From: Pigmentiphaga litoralis | GTDB lineage: Bacteria > Pseudomonadota > Gammaproteobacteria > Burkholderiales > Burkholderiaceae_B | Direction: 5' to 3' | Length of the DNA stretch: 64,000 nucleotides | NCBI RefSeq assembly: GCF_014651835.1 | Contig: NZ_BMXQ01000001.1 | Coordinates: forward strand, 3,074,120 to 3,138,119 | Shown here: positions 58,417 to 64,000 of the stretch, piece by piece | Position numbering within the stretch: the stretch's first letter is position 1 | Layout of the letters: the number at the start of each line of letters is the position of its first letter | Program-made: the position numbers and the translations under genes | Notes under the pieces: generated by a model | Told to the model about the DNA's origin: nothing | The model's database searches: none | What the model saw: only the letters and a program-made list of their open reading frames with translations

Positions 58417-58953
58417 TTATTTAATTACCGTCAGGCGTGGACGACCCTTGTCCGGTGTGGGCGGCGATGGCGGATCGGTGTCGTCGTCGGACTCCGAACC
58501 CGTTGCGTCGTCGTCCAGCGCGGGCACGGCCGCCAGAGCCGGACGGGCGCCATGGTCGGACGATGCCTCGCCGTCGGCTGCGTTGGATGTGCTGTCGTCA
58601 TCCACCGCGCCAGCCAGCCCGACCGGCCGCTTGGCGGCGGGCGGTGTGGCTTCGAAGGCCATGCCATGGCCGGTTTCGCGCGCATAGATGGCGGTGACGG
58701 CGTCAACCGGCACCGAGATCTGGCGTGCGACGCCGCCGAAGCGCGCCTGGAATTCGATGTACTCGTTGCCGAGATCGAGCTTGCTGGTCGCAAGACGGCC
58801 GACGTTCAGCACGATCTCGCCATCCTTGACGTGCTCTCGCGGCACGGTGACACGTTCGTCGACCGTGACCGCAAGGAACGGGGTGTAGCCGTTATCGGTA
58901 CACCACTCGTGCAGCGCGCGGATGAGATAAGGCTTGGTGGAGGTTTCGCTCAT
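58417..58953 (-). CDS. sspB: ClpXP protease specificity factor SspB
   Basis: The 178-residue adaptor tethers ssrA-tagged and other substrates to ClpXP. An N-terminal substrate-binding domain ('PYLIRALHEWCTDNGYTPFLAVTVDERV', 'NVGRLATSKLDLGNEYIEFQARFGG') is followed by a long acidic, flexible tail and the C-terminal ClpX-binding motif RPRLTVIK. It lies about 30 bases downstream of sspA in the usual proteobacterial sspAB order. Confidence 0.94.
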   Translation of the reverse strand: MSETSTKPYLIRALHEWCTDNGYTPFLAVTVDERVTVPREHVKDGEIVLNVGRLATSKLDLGNEYIEFQARFGGVARQISVPVDAVTAIYARETGHGMAFEATPPAAKRPVGLAGAVDDDSTSNAADGEASSDHGARPALAAVPALDDDATGSESDDDTDPPSPPTPDKGRPRLTVIK

Positions 58954-58984
58954 ACGTGTCTGCCAGCTATCTGGACGTGCCGAA

Positions 58985-59596
58985 TCAACGGCGCATCACC
59001 TTCTCGGACGGCGTCAACGCTTCGATGTAGGCCGGGCGCGAGAAAATCCGCTCGGCGTACTTCTGCAGCGGCGCCGCGTTCTTCGGCAGTTCAATGCCGT
59101 AATGGTCCAGGCGCCACAGCAGGGGCGCGATGGCCACGTCGAGCATCGAGAATTCGTCGCCCAGCATGAACTTGTTCTTCAGGAACATGGGCGCCAGTTG
59201 CGCCAGACGGTCGCGGATCTGCAGGCGAGCCTGGTCCAGCGCCTTTTCGTCGCTCTTGGACTCACGCGATTCCAGCGTGGTCACGTGCACGAACAGTTCC
59301 TTTTCGAAATTGAACAGGAACAGACGCGCGCGGGCGCGCATGACGGGGTCGGCGGGCATTAGCTGCGGATGCGGAAAACGCTCGTCGATGTACTCGTTGA
59401 TGATGTTGGATTCGTAAAGCACCAGGTCGCGTTCGACCAGGATCGGCACCTGGCCATACGGATTCATCACAGAGATGTCTTCAGGCTTGTTGTAGAGATC
59501 GACGTCGCGGATCTCGAAATCCATGCCTTTTTCGAACAGCACAAAGCGGCAGCGCTGGGAAAACGGACACGTGGTTCCGGAGTAAAGCACCATCAT
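58985..59596 (-). CDS. sspA: Stringent starvation protein A (GST-fold)
   Basis: The 203-residue RNA-polymerase-associated protein of the glutathione-transferase fold reads 'MMVLYSGTTCPFSQRCRFVLFEKGMDFEIRDVDLYNKPEDI', 'NPYGQVPILVERDLVLYESNIINEYIDERFPHPQLMPADP'. It lacks typical GST activity but helps the stress response and, in pathogens, virulence-gene expression. It lies between petC and sspB; a terminator separates it from petC. Confidence 0.94.
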   Translation of the reverse strand: MMVLYSGTTCPFSQRCRFVLFEKGMDFEIRDVDLYNKPEDISVMNPYGQVPILVERDLVLYESNIINEYIDERFPHPQLMPADPVMRARARLFLFNFEKELFVHVTTLESRESKSDEKALDQARLQIRDRLAQLAPMFLKNKFMLGDEFSMLDVAIAPLLWRLDHYGIELPKNAAPLQKYAERIFSRPAYIEALTPSEKVMRR

Positions 59597-59636
59597 GGCA
59601 GGGTCCCCGTGAGATGTTAAAGATAGAAGCGTGAAA

Positions 59637-59665
59637 GGCCAGCGGCCGCATTGCGGACGCTGGCC
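59637..59665 (-). terminator. Terminator of the petABC operon
   Basis: GGCCAGCG (59637-59644) pairs with CGCTGGCC (59658-59665); an inner CCGC/GCGG pair closes around ATT, with one G-A mismatch. Read leftwards it is followed by TTTC. It lies between petC and sspA. Confidence 0.65.
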
Positions 59666-59686
59666 CCGGAAATGTAGCCTGAAATG

Positions 59687-60523
59687 CTACTTGATGTCTT
59701 TCCAGTACACCGAGTTCAGTCGCCAGGCGATGATCGTGAACACGGCAAGGAAGAGCAGAACCCAGACGCCAAGGCGGGTGCGCTGCTGGGCCGCGGGTTC
59801 GGACATCCAGGTCATGAAGGCGACCAGGTCGGCCACCTGATTGTCGAAGGCCGCGGCCTGGACCGGGTTCTTCGGAACGATACGGCTGACCGAACTTTCG
59901 TGCCCATGATAGTTCGGGACGGGCTCCCGAGTCACGGTCGGAACGCCATTCTCGTCATGGACGGTGGTGATGCGCTCCCAGCCGTGCTCGCCTTCGGCGG
60001 CGTGCATGGCCACGGTGGTGACCGTGTGCGGACCCTGTTCCTGCCACAGCACATGCGGCATGGCCACGCTGGGGAAGACCAGGTTGTTCCAGCCGGTGGC
60101 CTGGGCCTGGTCGCGGTAGAAAGTGCGCAGGTACGTATAGATGTAGTCGGAACCGCTGGGGCCGGCGTTGACCGACTTGGCGCGGGCGATCACCGACAGG
60201 TCGGGCGGCGCGGCGCCGAACCAGGTCTTGGCGTCTTTTGGCGTCATGGCGACTGTCATCAGGTCGCCGACCTTTTCGCCTGTGAACAGCAGGTTCTTGG
60301 CAATCTGCTCGTCGGTCAGGCCGATGTCGCGCAGGCGGTTATAGCGCATGGACGACGCGGAATGACAGTTCAGACAGTTGTTCACGAACAGTTTCGCGCC
60401 GTTCTGCAAAGCCGACAGGTCGTTGCTGCGGAAAGGCGCGGTATCCAGTGGGAACCCGCCTTCAGCGGCATAGGCCCCCGAGCAGGTCAGCATCAGGATC
60501 AGGGCACCGAGAAGCTTCTTCAT
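59687..60523 (-). CDS. petC: Cytochrome c1 of the bc1 complex
   Basis: The 278-residue protein has a signal peptide (MKKLLGALILMLTCSGAYA), a haem c site CLNCH (in 'LFVNNCLNCHSASSMRYNRL') and a C-terminal transmembrane anchor ('LGVWVLLFLAVFTIIAWRL'). Axial Met is in the 'VAMPHVLW'-region family position. It hands electrons from the Rieske protein to soluble cytochrome c. Third gene of petA-petB-petC. Confidence 0.95.
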   Translation of the reverse strand: MKKLLGALILMLTCSGAYAAEGGFPLDTAPFRSNDLSALQNGAKLFVNNCLNCHSASSMRYNRLRDIGLTDEQIAKNLLFTGEKVGDLMTVAMTPKDAKTWFGAAPPDLSVIARAKSVNAGPSGSDYIYTYLRTFYRDQAQATGWNNLVFPSVAMPHVLWQEQGPHTVTTVAMHAAEGEHGWERITTVHDENGVPTVTREPVPNYHGHESSVSRIVPKNPVQAAAFDNQVADLVAFMTWMSEPAAQQRTRLGVWVLLFLAVFTIIAWRLNSVYWKDIK

Positions 60524-60583
60524 CTTGATATCCGTAATGGCATGCCGGTCCGGGGCGTTGGCGCCCGGACCCGGTCGAAATCT

Positions 60584-61969
60584 TCAGTGGGCGGCAAACG
60601 TCACGCGGTCAGGTACCGGTTTGAATGTACCCAGGCGGCTCCAGATCGGCATGAGCAGGAAGAACGCCAGGTAGATCAAGGTACCGATCTGCGACATGAG
60701 GTTGAAGACGTCGTTTGGTGCTTGCGTGCCGAGATAGCCCAGGATCAGGAAGTTGATCATGAACACGGCGTACAGCGCCTTGTGCCAGCCCGGACGGTAG
60801 CGGATCGAGCGCACCGGCGAGTGGTCCAGCCACGGCAGGAAGAACAGGATCACAACCGCGCCGCCCATCATCACCACGCCGAAGAACTTGGCGTCGAACA
60901 CCTGCAGCAGGACGGCCAGGACCAGCAACACCACCGTGATCGCCAGCTTCAGCTTGAAGTTGAAGCGGCCCTTGACGAAGATCGCCGCGGCGGCCAGCAC
61001 GGCCAGGACGGTCAGCACCATGGCGAAGTCGGACGTGACGGCACGCAGCATGGAATAGAACGGCGTGAAGTACCAGACCGGGGCAATGTGCGGCGGCGTC
61101 TTGAGCGCATCGGCCGGGATGAAGTTGTTGTACTCGAGGAAGTAGCCGCCCATTTCCGGCGCGAAGAACACGATCGCGCTGAAGATCATCAGGAAGACGC
61201 CAACGCCGAACAGGTCATGCACCGAGTAGTAGGGATGGAACGGGATGCCGTCGAGCGGAATGCCGTTTTCGTCCTTGTGCTTCTTGATGTCGATGCCGTC
61301 GGGGTTGTTCGAACCCACTTCGTGGAGCGCAACGATGTGCGCCACGACCAGGCCCAGCAGCACCAGCGGCACGGCAATGACGTGGAACGAGAAGAAGCGG
61401 TTCAGGGTCGCGTCGGACACGACGTAGTCGCCGCGGATCAGCAGGGCAAGGTCAGGGCCGATGAAGGGAATCGCGGCGAACAGGTTCACGATCACCTGGG
61501 CGCCCCAATACGACATCTGGCCCCAGGGCAGCAGGTAGCCCATGAAGGCCTCGGCCATCAGACAGAGGAAGATCGCGACGCCGAATACCCAGACCAGTTC
61601 GCGCGGCTTGCGGTACGACCCGTAGAACAGGCCGCGCAGCATGTGCAGGTACACCACGACAAAGAACATGGATGCGCCGGTGGAATGCATGTAGCGGACG
61701 AGCCAGCCCCACGGCACTTCGCGCATGATGTATTCGACCGACTGGAACGCGCGTTCCGCATCGGGCTTGTAGTGCATGACCAGGAAAATCCCGGTCACGA
61801 TCTGGATCACCAGGACCAGCAGCGCCAGCGAACCGAAGAAATACCAGAAGTTGAAGTTCTTCGGTGCGTAGTACTCGGACAGGTGCGCTTTCCAGGTCGA
61901 GGTGAGCGGAAAGCGGGCGTCGACCCAACCTACGATGCCTGTTGTTTCGACATTCTTCTCGCCAGCCAT
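60584..61969 (-). CDS. petB: Cytochrome b of the bc1 complex
   Basis: The 461-residue membrane subunit carries two b haems and the Qo/Qi sites: 'HSTGASMFFVVVYLHMLRGLFYGSYR', 'GYLLPWGQMSYWGAQVI', 'FFSFHVIAVPLVLLGLVVAHIVALHEVGSNNP' (paired His), and the Qo motif reads PVWYF at 'HIAPVWYFTPFYSM' rather than mitochondrial PEWYF. That change at the PEWY Glu also occurs in some bacterial bc1 subunits. A 147-base gap separates it from petA. Confidence 0.95.
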   Translation of the reverse strand: MAGEKNVETTGIVGWVDARFPLTSTWKAHLSEYYAPKNFNFWYFFGSLALLVLVIQIVTGIFLVMHYKPDAERAFQSVEYIMREVPWGWLVRYMHSTGASMFFVVVYLHMLRGLFYGSYRKPRELVWVFGVAIFLCLMAEAFMGYLLPWGQMSYWGAQVIVNLFAAIPFIGPDLALLIRGDYVVSDATLNRFFSFHVIAVPLVLLGLVVAHIVALHEVGSNNPDGIDIKKHKDENGIPLDGIPFHPYYSVHDLFGVGVFLMIFSAIVFFAPEMGGYFLEYNNFIPADALKTPPHIAPVWYFTPFYSMLRAVTSDFAMVLTVLAVLAAAAIFVKGRFNFKLKLAITVVLLVLAVLLQVFDAKFFGVVMMGGAVVILFFLPWLDHSPVRSIRYRPGWHKALYAVFMINFLILGYLGTQAPNDVFNLMSQIGTLIYLAFFLLMPIWSRLGTFKPVPDRVTFAAH

Positions 61970-62116
61970 GACGTGCTGCTCCTTTTGCTCGGCGGTTTAC
62001 CGGACCCCTGCTGCGCACATGGCGCACCTGACGGGATCCGGCATTCACTAACGTGTGTGTACTGTTTCAGTAACGCGGGCGGACCCGCGCCGTATCGAAC
62101 AACCCGAGGAACAGCG

Positions 62117-62725
62117 TCAGGCTTTGGTCTTGGCATCGACACCCACGATGATGCGGGAATCGGACAGGAACTCGTAGGGGGGAATCGTCAGGTTGTCTGG
62201 CGATGGCTTGTTCTTGTATACCCGGCCGGCCATGTCAAACGTGGAACCGTGGCAGGGGCACAGGAAGCCGCCCTTCCAGTCGGCCGGCAGGCTGGGCTGC
62301 GGGCCTTCGGCAAAGCGTGTGGAGGGCGAGCAACCCAGGTGCGGACAGATGCCGACCGCAACCAGATATTCCGGCTTGATGGACCGGTATTCGTTCCGGG
62401 CGTATTCAGGCGTGATTTCGGCTGGATTGCGTTCGGACTTGGGGTCGGCCACCAGCGGGTCGGTCGTTTTGAGCGAGGCCAGCTGTTCCGGCGTGCGGCG
62501 CACGATCCAGACCGGCTTGCCGCGCCATTCAACCGTGCGCATTTCGCCCGGCTTCAGGTCGCCGACGTCGACCTCGACCGGCGCGCCGGCAGCTTTGGCG
62601 CGCTCGGACGGCGCGAACGTGCTGACGAAGGGGACGGCGACACCGACTGCAGCGGCGCCACCGACGGCACAGGTGGTGCCAACCCAGAAGCGGCGTTCGG
62701 CATCCATCACATTGTCCTGACTCAT
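62117..62725 (-). CDS. petA: Rieske iron-sulfur subunit of the bc1 complex
   Basis: The 202-residue subunit has an N-terminal twin-Arg region (AERRFWVGTTCAVGGAAAVG) and membrane anchor, then the Rieske [2Fe-2S] domain with CPHLGC and CPCHGS ligating Cys/His and the usual 'PPYEF' end. It moves between cytochromes b and c1. First gene of the operon; the promoter lies in the 500-base divergent region before mscL. Confidence 0.95.
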   Translation of the reverse strand: MSQDNVMDAERRFWVGTTCAVGGAAAVGVAVPFVSTFAPSERAKAAGAPVEVDVGDLKPGEMRTVEWRGKPVWIVRRTPEQLASLKTTDPLVADPKSERNPAEITPEYARNEYRSIKPEYLVAVGICPHLGCSPSTRFAEGPQPSLPADWKGGFLCPCHGSTFDMAGRVYKNKPSPDNLTIPPYEFLSDSRIIVGVDAKTKA

Positions 62726-63238
62726 TGAACGACCCTCAGATCCTTAACCCGCGGCATTTACCGCCCGCAGTACTAGATTCGTGCATTCCTGCACGCCCAG
62801 GCTGGGACACTGTCCGGTACAACCGTCTCCGTCAGTCACCCGTCACCCGCATGCGCGCGTGTCATGCGCTGTTGTGCTTTCCATTGCCCGCCTGCAATCA
62901 TGCAAACCGGGCAATGACTCATTGCGATGGTGCTAGTGCGGTGTTCTGTTAAGCGTGTTTTTGCGTGCGGTCTTGCGTATGTTCTTGCGTGCGTTTTTTG
63001 TAGCTATTCTGTCTCGTGCCGTGCAGTGGTTGAGCGCCGCTTGCAACAAGGTTCAGGCAACGGGCTGAGTCAACGACCTTACAGGGACTTCTTAACCTTC
63101 GATTATACCGTAATGACTGCGGTGTTCTACAGCTTATGGTGAAAGTTCCCCAGATGTTGAGGAAACGGTTGCGCATTGTGTGAAAGGCAGTTGATACTTG
63201 GCGCGACAGCAGGTTCACAACCGGGGAAAGGGGCAGGT
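62726..63238. promoter_or_regulatory. Divergent promoter region petABC/mscL
   Basis: About 510 bases hold no gene. Around 62950-63000 it is T-rich with three TTGCGT hexamers at 62961, 62973 and 62985, exactly 12 bases apart. Promoters for both directions should lie here; no clear -35/-10 pair is singled out. Confidence 0.45.
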
Positions 63239-63688
63239 ATGAGCATCATGAAGGAGTTCCGCGCGTTCGCCATGCGCGGCAATGTGGTCGATCTGGCGGT
63301 CGGCGTGATCATTGGGGCGGCGTTCAGCAAGATCGTCGATTCGCTGGTCAAGGACATCATCATGCCGCTGGTCAACCTGATCCTGGGGGGATCGGTCGAC
63401 TTCAGCAACAAATTCCTGATCCTGCGGTTGCCGGCAGACTACAGCGGGCCGATGAACTACGACGCGCTGACGAAAGCGGGCGCGACCGTGCTGGGCTGGG
63501 GCAACTTCGTCACCATCCTGATCAACTTCATCCTGCTGGCATTCGTGATCTTCTGGATGATCAAGCTGATGAACCGCGCCAAGGCACGCTTCGAACGCGA
63601 AGAGCATGCGGCGCCAGCGGCCACGCCTGAAGACGTGGTGCTGCTGCGCGAAATCCGCGATGCGCTGACGCGCCAGCGCCTGAGCTGA
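63239..63688 (+). CDS. mscL: Large-conductance mechanosensitive channel
   Basis: The 149-residue channel opens under membrane tension to release solutes on osmotic downshock. Typical parts: '[41 protein letters not shown]' (TM1), a periplasmic loop, TM2 '[24 protein letters not shown]', and a C-terminal helix ending '[12 protein letters not shown]'. The ATG at 63239 has AGGGGCAGG upstream. Single gene. Confidence 0.95.
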   Translation: MSIMKEFRAFAMRGNVVDLAVGVIIGAAFSKIVDSLVKDIIMPLVNLILGGSVDFSNKFLILRLPADYSGPMNYDALTKAGATVLGWGNFVTILINFILLAFVIFWMIKLMNRAKARFEREEHAAPAATPEDVVLLREIRDALTRQRLS

Positions 63689-63763
63689 CAAGGCCCTGCC
63701 GGGGCACCCGGGCCATCCTGGCCCGCCCCGCAGCCGCACCGTAGCCACCCCGCAGCCCGGTCG

Positions 63764-64000
63764 TCACACCGGATTGTTGATGTCGACGAAATCCACGCGC
63801 ACCCCGAACCGTGCGGCAATGGCCTCACCCAGCGCCTGCACGCCGTACCGTTCGGTGGCGTGGTGCCCGGCGGCAACAAACCCCACGCGGGATTCCCGCG
63901 CCAGGTGCACGGTGGGTTCGGACACTTCGCCGGTAATGTAGGCATCGGCGCCCGCGTCGATCGCGTCCTGCAGCATGCCCTGGGCGGCGCCGGTGCACCA
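63764..64000 (-). CDS. Nif3/YbgI-family (DUF34) metal-binding protein, C-terminal part
   Basis: Seventy-eight residues at the C-terminal end of a dinuclear-metal Nif3-like protein; the gene begins beyond the right edge. 'WCTGAAQGM', '[15 protein letters not shown]' and '[22 protein letters not shown]' are signatures with the metal-binding His and Glu. Members act as GTP cyclohydrolase I type 2-like proteins or of unknown function. Confidence 0.88.
   Translation of the reverse strand, partial: WCTGAAQGMLQDAIDAGADAYITGEVSEPTVHLARESRVGFVAAGHHATERYGVQALGEAIAARFGVRVDFVDINNPV

Noticed and set aside
61970-62116. Possible small gene in the petA-petB gap
   Set aside because: Only short frames without start signals; the gap is simply longer than usual.
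59684-62728. 1014-codon plus-strand frame across petCBA
   Set aside because: It spans three well-recognised minus-strand genes and has no family resemblance of its own.
63709-63725. Hairpin CGGGCCA/TGGCCCG after mscL as terminator
   Set aside because: Only a seven-base stem in a GC-rich stretch and no T-run; too weak to call.

Overview
The window is GC-rich, tightly packed bacterial DNA. The gene set points to a betaproteobacterium of the Burkholderiales, most likely Alcaligenaceae (Bordetella/Achromobacter/Pigmentiphaga-like): a petABC (cytochrome bc1)-sspA-sspB block beside mscL, an opgG/clsC/bglX block, and many SDR, VOC and TetR genes. The genus is inferred from gene content, not from a marker gene.

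Layout. 1-6.8 kb: start of a Bcr/CflA-type efflux pump (cut by the window edge), a small lipoprotein, a ClsC-like phospholipase D enzyme, opgG and the divergent periplasmic beta-glucosidase bglX. 7.1-8.9 kb: a two-domain KaiC-like ATPase and a stand-alone receiver. 9.4-17.3 kb: a two-partner secretion (TPS) locus. It holds a TpsB porin, a TpsA exoprotein with about 118 collagen-like Gly-X-Thr triplets, an L,D-transpeptidase-like protein, a methyltransferase and a family 2 glycosyltransferase, and it ends at a bidirectional terminator. 17.3-26.4 kb: c-di-GMP signalling genes (PAS-GGDEF-EAL; a dCACHE-like DGC; a periplasmic binding protein coupled to a GGDEF-EAL protein), interrupted by a periplasmic catalase-cupredoxin pair.

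26.8-43.9 kb: a metabolic and low-oxygen/nitrosative-stress block. It has a malate/lactate-type dehydrogenase, ackA, phosphoketolase, a cupin, quinol-type NO reductase, a Crp/Fnr regulator, a DASS permease, an internally deleted universal stress protein next to a P-type cation ATPase, the cyanide-insensitive bd-type oxidase operon and an AraC regulator. 44.0-50.2 kb: SDR/VOC/NTF2 genes controlled by two paralogous TetR proteins, with a recurring near-palindromic operator (core TAGCGATC). 50.4-57.7 kb: a LOV-PAS-GGDEF-EAL photoreceptor, a decayed GGDEF gene and a four-gene Csu-type chaperone-usher pilus operon.

57.7-64 kb: an empty 570-bp stretch, a long palindrome and tRNA-Thr(UGU), then core genes: sspB, sspA, petC, petB, petA, mscL and the end of a Nif3/YbgI-family gene.

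Themes. Surface structures (TPS collagen-like exoprotein, Csu-type pilus, periplasmic glucans) sit among five c-di-GMP genes or remnants, suggesting a sessile/motile control region. The best candidate for something undescribed is the collagen-like TPS locus with its own transferases. Next are the duplicated TetR-SDR modules with shared operators, the LOV protein lacking the usual signalling glutamine, and the binding protein-GGDEF/EAL pair.
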